Shown here one piece after another: positions 7,552 through 13,908 of a DNA stretch of 18,279 bases. Positions within the stretch are counted from its first letter, which is position 1. The number at the start of each line of letters is the position of its first letter. The DNA comes from CAYOKT01 sp964404605 (lineage in GTDB: Bacteria > Electryoneota > Electryoneia > Electryoneales > Electryoneaceae). The stretch lies in the NCBI GenBank assembly GCA_964404605.1, contig CAYOKT010000058.1, positions 1 through 18,279 on the forward strand, given 5' to 3'. The notes beneath the pieces were generated by a model, which was not told where the DNA came from, did not search any database, and worked only from the letters and a program-made list of their open reading frames with translations. The translations under genes and the position numbers were made by a program.

Positions 7552-9009
7552 TTACCCCTCGTCCACCGGCCCGAGGAGTTCGCGCAGCACCTTCTGCATC
7601 GCCTCCGGGTTCGCCTTGCCCCGGGATAGGCGCATCGCCTGCCCCATGAAGAAGCCGATGAGCTGCGGCTTTCCCGCGCGGTAGATCCCGGCCTCTTCGG
7701 GATGCTCTTCGATCACCTGCCGGGCGATCCGCTCGATCTCGCCGGCATCATCCACCCGGGCGACCCCCATCGCCTCGACGAGGGCTTCGGGCCCGTCCGG
7801 TTTCTCGAGCATCACGGCGAAAACCTGCTTGGCGGCGGTGCTGTTCACCTTCCCCGCCGAGGCGAGTTTCGCCAGCGAGGCGAGGCGGGCCGGGTCGACG
7901 GGGAAGTCGGCGATCGAACGCTCCCCCTCCTTGAGAACCCGCAGCACCTCGCCGAGGACCCAGTTGGCGGCTTCCTTCGGGGCGGCGCCGGCCTCGATCA
8001 CCGCCTCGAAGTACTCCGCCAGCGCCCGCTCGCCGACCAGCGCATCGGCCTCCTCGCGTGTCAAGCCGAACTCGTAGACAAAGCGCCTGCCCTTCTCGTG
8101 CGCCAGCTCGGGCAGGGAGCCGCGGGCCTCCTCGATCCACGCCTCGTCCACGACCAGCGGCGGGAGGTCGGGCTCGGGGAAGTACCGGTAATCGTGCGAC
8201 TCCTCCTTCGAGCGCATCGGTCGCGTGCGGCGGGCGGCCTCGTCCCACAGGCGGGTCTCCTGCGCGATCGTCCCCCCCGCTTCGAGCACCTCGGCCTGGC
8301 GGCGGATTTCGTAGCTCAAGGCCCGCTCCACGCCGTGGATGCTGTTCATGTTCTTCATCTCCACCTTGGTGCCGAAGGGGCGCTCCCCGCGGCGGCGGAG
8401 AGAGACATTCGCATCGCAGCGCAGGCTCCCCTCCTCCATGTTCCCGTCGCAGATGCCGAGGTAGGTGACGATTCGCCGGATCTGGGCCAGGTACCGCATC
8501 GCCTCCGCGGGGTGACGCATGTCCGGTTCGGAGACGATTTCGATCAGCGGCACCCCGCAGCGGTTGAAATCCACCCTGGTGCCGTCCCCGCCGTGGTGGC
8601 TCTTCCCGGCGTCCTCCTCGATATGGATGCGTGTGATGCCGACACTGCGCTCCCCCGCGAAATCCAGCGGCACCCAGCCGCGGGTGATGAGCGGGGTCTC
8701 ATACTGCGTGATCTGGTAACCCTTCGGGAGGTCGGGATAGAAGTAGTTCTTGCGGGCGAAACGGGTGCGCGGATGGATGGTGCCGGCGACCGCGAGCCCC
8801 ATCTTCAGCGCCATGGTCACCATTTCACGGTTGAGCACCGGCAGGGTGCCGGGGTAGCCGAGGCAGACCGGGCATACCTTGGTGTTCACCTCCTCGCCAT
8901 AGGAGGCCCGGCAGCGGCAGAACGCCTTGCTCTCGGTCTTCAACTGGGCGTGAACCTCGAGCCCGATCACCGGCTCCCAGTCCGCGAGCACCTGTTCGAG
9001 GGATTTCAT
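7552..9009 (-). CDS. gatB: Asp-tRNA(Asn)/Glu-tRNA(Gln) amidotransferase subunit B
   Basis: This 485-residue subunit binds and phosphorylates mischarged Glu-tRNA(Gln) or Asp-tRNA(Asn), so that ammonia from GatA can amidate it. The catalytic cradle begins VIGLEVHAQLKTESKAF. The zinc-type cysteines CRC at 31-33 and CPVC at 46-49 are intact. DLPKGYQITQYE and RIHIEEDAGKSHH follow in the usual order. The C-terminal helical and YqeY-like tail ends IGFFMGQAMRLSRGKANPE. Length is normal for the family. The ATG overlaps the gatA TGA as ATGA, indicating translational coupling. Presence of GatAB indicates that the organism makes Gln-tRNA or Asn-tRNA by transamidation. Confidence 0.97.
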   Translation of the reverse strand: MKSLEQVLADWEPVIGLEVHAQLKTESKAFCRCRASYGEEVNTKVCPVCLGYPGTLPVLNREMVTMALKMGLAVAGTIHPRTRFARKNYFYPDLPKGYQITQYETPLITRGWVPLDFAGERSVGITRIHIEEDAGKSHHGGDGTRVDFNRCGVPLIEIVSEPDMRHPAEAMRYLAQIRRIVTYLGICDGNMEEGSLRCDANVSLRRRGERPFGTKVEMKNMNSIHGVERALSYEIRRQAEVLEAGGTIAQETRLWDEAARRTRPMRSKEESHDYRYFPEPDLPPLVVDEAWIEEARGSLPELAHEKGRRFVYEFGLTREEADALVGERALAEYFEAVIEAGAAPKEAANWVLGEVLRVLKEGERSIADFPVDPARLASLAKLASAGKVNSTAAKQVFAVMLEKPDGPEALVEAMGVARVDDAGEIERIARQVIEEHPEEAGIYRAGKPQLIGFFMGQAMRLSRGKANPEAMQKVLRELLGPVDEG

Positions 9010-10391
9010 TCCGAGCCCCCCCGTTCGATGACACGCGCGGCGCGGAACAGCACCTCCTCCCCGAAGTGGGGCGCGATCAACTGTACCCCGATCGGGAGAC
9101 CATCGGTCATGCCCGGGACGCTGATCGCCGGGACCCCGGCCAGGTTGACCGCGACGGTGAAGATGTCGCTGAGGTACATCGCCAGGGGGTCCGCCTTCTC
9201 GCCGAACCGGAAGGCCGGGGTGGGCGCGGTCGGGGTGAGCAGCAGGTCCACGCCATCCTCGAACACCCGGGTGAAGTCATCCCGGATCAGCCGCCGAACC
9301 CTCATCGCCCTGCCGTAATACGCCTCGTAGTAGCCCGCCGAGAGGACGAAGGTACCGAGCATGATGCGCCGCTTCACCTCCGGGCCGAACCCCTGCGACC
9401 GGCTGCGGATGTAGGTTTCAAGCAGGGTGTCCGCCTCGACGCGCAACCCGTACCGGCCGCCGTCGAAGCGGGCGAGATTGCTCGAAGCCTCCGCGGTGGC
9501 GATGACATAATAGCAGGGGATCACCGCATCGGTGTGCGGCAGGCTGACCTCCACCACTTTCTTCGCACCGGCGCGTTCGAGTGCGGACGCCGCCGCCCGC
9601 ACGGCCGCGAGCACGGGCGCTTCCAGCTCCTCCGGCAGGTACTCGCGGGGAAGGCCGATGGTCAACCCCTCGACGCCCCGCTCCAGCGCCGCCGGGTACT
9701 CCTCCACCGGGTGGGGGGCGGTGGTGCTGTCCGCTTCGTCCCCGCCGCTGATCACCTGCGCGACCCGGGCGACCGTCCCCACGTCGCGGGCGAAAACGCC
9801 GACCTGGTCGAGGGAGGAACCGAACGCGACGAGGCCGTAGCGGCTGACCCGGCCATAGGTCGGCTTGAACCCCACCACTCCGCAGAAGGCGGCCGGCTGG
9901 CGCACGCTGCCGCCGGTGTCCGACCCGAGGGCGGCGTCGCACAGTCCCGCGGCCACCGCCGCCGCCGAGCCGCCCGAGGAACCGCCCGGCACGCGCTCGA
10001 GGTCGGCCGGGTTCATCGTCGGCCCGAAAGCGCTGTACTCCGTGGAGGAACCCATCGCGAATTCGTCGAGGTTCGTCTTCCCGAGGAGCACCGCGCCCGC
10101 CTCCTTCAGGCGGCGGACCACCGTGGCGTCGTAGGGAGCCGTGTGCCCCTCGAGGATGCGCGAGGCGCAGGTCAACGGCTCGCCCCGCACGGCGATGTTG
10201 TCCTTGACCGCGACGGCCATCCCGGCGAGGGGACCGCGGGCCGCCTCCGCCTCGCGAAGCACCCTCTCCTCGTCGAAGACCGCGAGGAAGGCGTTCAGCT
10301 CGCCGTTCCGCTCACGGATACGGTCGAAATAGCTCTTGATTCGTTCGATCATCCGGAACTCATCCATGCCGGGAAGGGCGCCGCTTTCCAC
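9006..10391 (-). CDS. gatA: Asp-tRNA(Asn)/Glu-tRNA(Gln) amidotransferase subunit A (amidase)
   Basis: Glutaminase subunit of the tRNA-dependent amidotransferase, which releases ammonia from glutamine. The amidase signature is complete. Counting from the GTG at 10391, the Lys of AVKDNIAV is residue 63, the cis-Ser lies in GGSSGGS at 136-142 and the nucleophile Ser 162 in GSDTGGSVRQPA. KPTYGRVSRYGLVAFGSSLDQ is also in place. The start is uncertain. The GTG at 10391 gives 461 residues, the ATG at 10367 gives 453, and the ATG at 10352 has a better placed GGATGAG ahead of it; family alignment favours one of the two ATG starts. It is followed directly by gatB. No gatC-like frame precedes it, which is unusual because gatC often heads the operon. 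Confidence 0.96.
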   Translation of the reverse strand: MESGALPGMDEFRMIERIKSYFDRIRERNGELNAFLAVFDEERVLREAEAARGPLAGMAVAVKDNIAVRGEPLTCASRILEGHTAPYDATVVRRLKEAGAVLLGKTNLDEFAMGSSTEYSAFGPTMNPADLERVPGGSSGGSAAAVAAGLCDAALGSDTGGSVRQPAAFCGVVGFKPTYGRVSRYGLVAFGSSLDQVGVFARDVGTVARVAQVISGGDEADSTTAPHPVEEYPAALERGVEGLTIGLPREYLPEELEAPVLAAVRAAASALERAGAKKVVEVSLPHTDAVIPCYYVIATAEASSNLARFDGGRYGLRVEADTLLETYIRSRSQGFGPEVKRRIMLGTFVLSAGYYEAYYGRAMRVRRLIRDDFTRVFEDGVDLLLTPTAPTPAFRFGEKADPLAMYLSDIFTVAVNLAGVPAISVPGMTDGLPIGVQLIAPHFGEEVLFRAARVIERGGSE

Positions 10392-10426
10392 GGCGGCATC
10401 CCGGTACAGCGCCGCTTCAAGGCGCT

Positions 10427-10432
10427 AATATA
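10427..10432 (-). promoter_or_regulatory. Candidate -10 element upstream of gatA
   Basis: TATATT on the minus strand matches five of six bases of the -10 consensus and would place transcription start near 10420, about 30 bases before the GTG and 55-70 before the ATG candidates. The upstream -35 position is poor (CTCCAA), so this is tentative. Confidence 0.25.
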
Positions 10433-10534
10433 GGACTGCGCCGCCTCCGTTGGAGAACCGCGCGAGAGACGCCGCCGGTTCCACCGGGCCCCTCTCCCCT
10501 CCCGGTAAACGTTTCGCCGAAGCCGGCAGGGTTC

Positions 10535-10576
10535 CCCGGGATGCAGTCGCGCCTACGGCGGATAAATCGCTCCCGG
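10535..10576. repeat. Dispersed structured repeat, copy 2
   Basis: This element upstream of gatA has outer arms CCCGG and CCCGG/CCGGG-type pairing, an inner GCGCC-TAC-GGCG hairpin, and the core TAAATCGCTCCCGG at 10563-10576, identical to copy 1. The preceding CCGGCAGGGTTCC (10522-10534) has a counterpart in copy 3. The remainder of the 346-base gap 10392-10737 holds a candidate -10 box, this repeat, the intrinsic terminator and copy 3. I see no gene in it. Confidence 0.5.
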
Positions 10577-10601
10577 ACTACCCTCCCCTCCCGCAGCCCA
10601 C

Positions 10602-10628
10602 AAAAAAATCGGCGGCTGAACACCGCCG
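10602..10628 (-). terminator. Rho-independent terminator downstream of the small cysteine protein gene
   Basis: On the minus strand CGGCGG (stem), TGTTCAG (7-base loop) and CCGCCG (stem) are followed by A and then seven T residues. This is a textbook intrinsic terminator and the clearest one in the window. It ends transcription about 110-135 bases after the stop of the gene at 10738. Confidence 0.85.
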
Positions 10629-10678
10629 GTTGTAACCCCTATCGTCTTATCGCAGCGACGCCTCGTCTATAACCGTTA

Positions 10679-10735
10679 CCCCGGGACTTGCCCGTCCGCC
10701 CCGGCAGGCCTTCCGCGCAGGGGTGAATCGATCCC
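10679..10735. repeat. Dispersed structured repeat, diverged copy 3
   Basis: This stretch carries CCGGGACTTGCCCG (compare CCGGAACTTGCCCG in copy 1), then CCGGCAGG-CTTCC (as upstream of copy 2), then GGGGTGAATCGATCCC, which aligns with GCGGGTAAATCGCTCCC of copy 1 at about 13 of 19 bases. It abuts the stop codon of the small cysteine protein gene. It is less certain than the other copies. Confidence 0.35.
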
Positions 10736-10737
10736 TC

Positions 10738-11022
10738 CTAATAGAGCAGGGGAAGTCCGAACTCGTTCCGCGGCACATCGGCGGGCGGTTTCCCGGTCAC
10801 TCCCCGCGGCACGCAGAGCGGGCACGCTTCCCAGTCGCCGTCGAGGTTCTGCATGCAGTGATAGTCGTTCTCCTCGACCTCGATGCCGAAATTCCTCAGA
10901 ACCCCCGCCCATTTTTCCGGGTTCGACCGGCGCAGAAGGCAGATCGCCTCCCGCATCGCCATCGGCGTCCATTCGAACTCCGGCACGAACGCCTCTTCGT
11001 AGTAGAGATGACGGCAGGCCAT
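10738..11022 (-). CDS. Small cysteine-containing protein of unknown function
   Basis: I do not recognise this 94-residue protein. It is likely real because it has the best ribosome binding site of the window (GAGGAGG, 6 bases before the ATG) and an intrinsic terminator downstream. It has five cysteines: C3 in MACRH, C28, C56 preceded by H55, and C67/C70 in CPLC. A CxH near the N-terminus together with CPLC could bind a metal such as zinc, but this is inference. The middle (residues about 15-50) looks helical, with WTPMAMREAICLLRRS and PEKWAGVLRNFG. The end is Pro/Asn-rich with no helix. There is no signal peptide or membrane segment, so it is probably cytoplasmic. It appears to be a single-gene transcript with a long structured leader. 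Confidence 0.75.
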   Translation of the reverse strand: MACRHLYYEEAFVPEFEWTPMAMREAICLLRRSNPEKWAGVLRNFGIEVEENDYHCMQNLDGDWEACPLCVPRGVTGKPPADVPRNEFGLPLLY

Positions 11023-11028
11023 GCTGCA

Positions 11029-11035
11029 CCTCCTC
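11029..11035 (-). promoter_or_regulatory. Strong Shine-Dalgarno of the small cysteine protein gene
   Basis: GAGGAGG stands 6 bases before the ATG at 11022. It fixes the start of the 94-residue frame and contrasts with the weak ribosome binding sites of most genes in the window. Confidence 0.75.
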
Positions 11036-11160
11036 GGTTTTCCGTCGCCGTTCGTCGTCGACCGCCTTCGGACCAGCGTTTCTCCTGTCTCGCGCCGCCC
11101 TTCCCGATCCGGTCCGATTCCGCACCGATACCCTCTCGCAGGTAAACTACCTCCTTCACA

Positions 11161-11205
11161 TCACCGGACGCAAGCGAAGAAAAAGGCTGTATTTCGTACA
11201 ATCAT
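11161..11205 (-). CDS. Possible 14-residue leader peptide or small ORF
   Basis: An ATG at 11205 opens a 14-codon frame, MIVRNTAFFFACVR, ending in TGA. Nine bases before the ATG is a full AAGGAGG (11215-11221), so the ribosome binding site is as strong as that of the downstream gene. Another AAGGAGG (11150-11156) follows the stop without an ATG, GTG or TTG at proper distance. It lies in the leader of the small cysteine protein gene. It may be a regulatory uORF, a small hydrophobic peptide, or chance. The run of three Phe codons (TTT TTC TTC) is suggestive of attenuation but proves nothing. Confidence 0.3.
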   Translation of the reverse strand: MIVRNTAFFFACVR

Positions 11206-11232
11206 TATGTTAGGCCTCCTTATCTTTAGCGG

Positions 11233-11320
11233 AAAAACTCCGGGACCGCTTGAAAAACGCGTTTCATCCATTTCCGGGAGGCACTCCTGGAGGAAGGCGC
11301 GGTTTCAGCGGCACCTCCCC
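11233..11320 (-). promoter_or_regulatory. Structured leader with competing hairpins, attenuator-like
   Basis: Read on the minus strand, an upstream hairpin AGGTGC/GCGCCT (11311-11316 with 11295-11300), extended by flanking G-C and G-U pairs over 11291-11320, is followed by CCTCCCGG (11274-11281). That segment can pair either back with GGGAGG (11314-11319) or forward with CCCGGAG (11238-11244). The forward pairing (six of seven pairs, about 29-base loop) is directly followed by TTTTT (11233-11237), like a terminator. Mutually exclusive pairings ending in a U-run are the layout of an attenuator or riboswitch, but no known class is recognised. Confidence 0.3.
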
Positions 11321-11399
11321 CCTGCATATGCCTCAGCGCACGAATCGGCGGGAGAATCTCCACCCCTTCACGGCAGGGAACACAGGGTACGGGAGAAGA

Positions 11400-11445
11400 A
11401 TATTACGATATCGTATTATAGTTCACGGAACACGGCACAGGTTCC
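11400..11445 (-). promoter_or_regulatory. Candidate promoter with overlapping operator-like palindromes
   Basis: A perfect TATAAT on the minus strand (11415-11420) overlaps a 20-base near-perfect palindrome at 11400-11419, whose 12-base centre TACGATATCGTA (11404-11415) is exact. Just upstream, across the -35 to -10 spacer, is GGAAC-N9-GTTCC (11427-11445). There is no good -35 hexamer, so activation by a regulator or an alternative sigma is possible. It points at the small cysteine protein gene, leaving a leader of about 385 bases. The stretch 11023-11510 holds this site, the hairpins at 11233-11320 and the small ORF. Confidence 0.45.
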
Positions 11446-11510
11446 ACGCACGGAAGGATTCGTGTCCCGGGAACAGCGGGTTTGCCTGGGGTGAAGGATG
11501 AAATCGTTTC

Positions 11511-12659
11511 TCAGGAACGGCGCAGACGGGCGAGAGCCTCCTCGATCCTCTCCTTCGGCGCAGTGACCGCCGCGCGGACGTACCCCTCGCCCCCGGGGCC
11601 GAACCCCCGCCCGGGGGTCAGGATCACCCCCGCCTCGAGGGCCCTCTCGACGAAGGCGGCATCATTCTCCACGCGCGCCCAGACGAAGAAGGTCGCCGGA
11701 GAGCGGTACACCCGGAGCACCCCCTCCACATCCGCGAGCCCCTCCTCGAGCAGTCTCTTCCGCCGGCCGTATTCCTCGTGCGAGTTCTTCGCCTCCCCGG
11801 GGGGGTCGACTCCCTCATAACGACCGAGCGCCTCCGCCATCGCCCGCTGGAGGAACACCGGCGCGCCGCTGTCGAGCTGGGTCTTCACCTTTACCAGGGC
11901 ATTGATGACCTCCCCGTCACCCACGGCGAACCCGACACGGTAGCCGGTGCAGTTCATCATCTTGGAGAGGCTGTGCAGCTCCACCGCGCGACGGGTGAAA
12001 GCGAGCAGGGAGGGCGGGCGGAACCCCCCGAACACCAGCTCGCAGTAGGCGGCATCCCAGACGACGAGGGTTTCCGGGTGGGCCTCGGCGAACCCGGCGG
12101 TCTCCCGGTAGAACGACTCCGGGGCGACGGCGCCGGTGGGGTTGTTCGGATAGTTGAGATAGAGCAGGCGCGCCCCCGCGGCCCGCTCGAGGTCGGGGAG
12201 AAACCCGCGCTCCGGGTCGAGAGGGAGCGGGCGGGGTTCACCGTCGTTGAGGATCGCGCCCCCGTTGGCGTACACCGGGTAGGCCGGGTCGGGCACGGAG
12301 ACCGGATCGCCGGGATTGACGAACGCCCGGGCGAGGTTGGCCAATCCTTCCTTGGCGCCGATCAGCACCGCGATCTCCCTCGCCGGGTCGAGGGTAACCC
12401 CGAACCGTCCCTCGAACCAGCGGGCGACCGCCTCGCGCACGCCGGGGTCGCCCCGGCTCGTCGGGTACCTGTGGGCGTCCGGGTCGTCCAGGTGGCGGCG
12501 CACCGCCTCGACGAGAAACGGCGGCGGGGGCAGGTCTGGGTCGGCGATCCCGAGGTCGATGAGGTCCATCCCGGTCGCCCTCAGCGCCGCGGCCTTCTCC
12601 TCGAGGCCGGCGAACAGGTAGGGGGGGATGCGCCGGATACGATCTGCAGGGGGTATCAT
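11511..12659 (-). CDS. PLP-dependent aminotransferase, LL-diaminopimelate aminotransferase-like
   Basis: A 382-residue fold-type I aminotransferase of class I/II. The opening RIRRIPPYLFAGLEEKAAAL is the characteristic start of the LL-diaminopimelate aminotransferase (DapL) branch. PLP-binding features are complete: NNPTG at 172-176, D202 and Y205 in WDAAYCELVF, the Schiff-base lysine K233 in SLSKMMNCTGYRVGF, R241, and a C-terminal Arg near residue 360 in GYVRAAV for the substrate carboxylate. DapL converts tetrahydrodipicolinate to LL-diaminopimelate for lysine and peptidoglycan. This specificity is an inference from the opening and the SLSK context, since related enzymes act on other amino acids. 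The ATG has a poor Shine-Dalgarno. It stands alone, with 121 bases to the upstream kinase gene and no other lysine-pathway gene nearby. Confidence 0.82.
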   Translation of the reverse strand: MIPPADRIRRIPPYLFAGLEEKAAALRATGMDLIDLGIADPDLPPPPFLVEAVRRHLDDPDAHRYPTSRGDPGVREAVARWFEGRFGVTLDPAREIAVLIGAKEGLANLARAFVNPGDPVSVPDPAYPVYANGGAILNDGEPRPLPLDPERGFLPDLERAAGARLLYLNYPNNPTGAVAPESFYRETAGFAEAHPETLVVWDAAYCELVFGGFRPPSLLAFTRRAVELHSLSKMMNCTGYRVGFAVGDGEVINALVKVKTQLDSGAPVFLQRAMAEALGRYEGVDPPGEAKNSHEEYGRRKRLLEEGLADVEGVLRVYRSPATFFVWARVENDAAFVERALEAGVILTPGRGFGPGGEGYVRAAVTAPKERIEEALARLRRS

Positions 12660-12780
12660 GGTCGGGCCGGGTTGGGTTCACCTGTCGACATGCCGGGGGG
12701 AAGATACGCCACGCGGGGGTCGCCGGGCCACGGGGAACCGCCGCACGGCCTTCCCCGCGCGCCGCCCCCGGCCGCCGCCC

Positions 12781-13908
12781 TCATGCGAACCGGCTCCGGA
12801 GCAGATGGTCCCGCGCCCATCGCGCCGCGCCGTGCACGGCATCCTCGCACGGCTTGACGAGGCGCGGTCCCCGCTCCGGGATGGGACGGAGGTGTTTCAA
12901 GGGGAACTGGGGCATGTCGGGAATGGTGTCCGGTGCGGCGGATTCCCGCTCCTCCCCGCCGGTCTCTCCCGTTCCGGCGGACCCGGCGTCGGCCGGGTGT
13001 TCCGCCTCCACCTCACCGGGCTCCCCGCCGCCGGACTCTCCCTCTATGCGATAGCTCTCCAGCACCTCGATCACGCCACCGCGGATCCACTCCCCCGCCC
13101 CCTCGACGACCCCTCCCTGCAGGGCGACCTCGAGGGTGTCCGCCGGAATGCGCAGCGCGCTCGCCGCGCGAACGGCGAGGGTGCCCAGTTCCCGGCCGGC
13201 GCTCCGCAGCAGGTCCGCGGCGACCCGGTCGCCCTCTTCGGCGAGGCGGGTCACCTCCGGTGCGAGAACGGTGATTTTGCCGCGATCAAAGCGGGGTTGA
13301 TAGACCTCGTCGAGGAGATCCATAATCTCCTCAAGGCGAAAATGGTCCATGACCAATTCTGTCAAGCGCGTTTCCGGTCCCGCTCCCCCCTCCGCGGCGA
13401 GCACCGCGCGCAGCGCCTCCCTGCCGATCCACCAGGCGCTGCCCTCATCGCCCAGCATCCACCCCCAGCCGCCGGCGCGGGCTTCCGCTCCCTCGGCGTT
13501 TCTCCCGTATGCGATGGAGCCGGTGCCTGCGGTGACCATCACACCGGGCCGTCCCTCGAAGGCGCCGTAATGGGCGATGAACGCATCGTGCTGCACGAGA
13601 ACGGTGCAGCGCGGCCAGCGACGCTCGATCACTCCCTTGAGACGGGCCTGCACTTCCTCCCCACCCGCCCCAGCCACGCCGGCTGCGATGATGTCCGGGA
13701 GTTTCCCGTACAGGTCCGCCTGATTCACGCCGTCACGATACAGCTGGACGATCAACCGGCGGAAACGGTCGCGATCCATCTGGCGGGCGTTGAAGGCCGG
13801 GCCTTCGACGAGGGCGAAGGTTTCGCCGCGCAGGTTGCCGAGCAGCGCCTGGGTGGCTGTCCCGCCGGCATCGATCGCGAAGATCAGGGCTGCGGTTTCG
13901 GGGGCCAT
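12781..13908 (-). CDS. BadF/BadG/BcrA/BcrD-type ATPase, probable N-acetylglucosamine or amino-sugar kinase
   Basis: A 375-residue member of the ASKHA fold that probably phosphorylates an amino sugar such as GlcNAc or a glucosamine derivative. Phosphate-1 motif FAIDAGGTATQ has D13 and GGT at 15-17. A likely catalytic Asp, D108, is in VQHDAF. Phosphate-2 motif is VTAGTGSIAYG at 125-135. The family-typical GGWGWMLGDEGSAWWIG lies at 146-162, and the adenosine motif ALQGGVV at 262-268. Residues about 288-334 are an acidic, Gly/Glu/Pro-rich low-complexity insert that looks disordered. It sits before the usual C-terminal closing helix (LVKPCEDAVHGAARWA at 350-365). The ATG overlaps the 3' end of the glycosyltransferase gene by 25 bases. 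The substrate is not determined by the sequence. Confidence 0.83.
   Translation of the reverse strand: MAPETAALIFAIDAGGTATQALLGNLRGETFALVEGPAFNARQMDRDRFRRLIVQLYRDGVNQADLYGKLPDIIAAGVAGAGGEEVQARLKGVIERRWPRCTVLVQHDAFIAHYGAFEGRPGVMVTAGTGSIAYGRNAEGAEARAGGWGWMLGDEGSAWWIGREALRAVLAAEGGAGPETRLTELVMDHFRLEEIMDLLDEVYQPRFDRGKITVLAPEVTRLAEEGDRVAADLLRSAGRELGTLAVRAASALRIPADTLEVALQGGVVEGAGEWIRGGVIEVLESYRIEGESGGGEPGEVEAEHPADAGSAGTGETGGEERESAAPDTIPDMPQFPLKHLRPIPERGPRLVKPCEDAVHGAARWARDHLLRSRFA

Noticed and set aside
4536..7649. A 1037-codon open frame on the plus strand opposite smc
   Set aside because: It is antisense to an unmistakable SMC protein, has a Leu/Arg/Pro/Gly-rich composition without motifs, and is explained by the high GC content and third-position bias of the real gene.
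7702..10433. Two long plus-strand frames (538 and 455 codons) opposite gatB and gatA
   Set aside because: GatB and GatA carry all catalytic and zinc residues on the minus strand, and the antisense products show no recognisable features.
11281..11340. Resemblance of the leader hairpins to cobalamin or molybdenum cofactor riboswitches
   Set aside because: Only short G-rich and C-rich pieces match; the conserved cores of those riboswitches are not present.
11250..11501. An 83-codon plus-strand frame in the leader region
   Set aside because: It has a TTG start, no ribosome binding site, and a low-complexity His/Arg/Gly product; the region is better explained as regulatory DNA of the minus strand.
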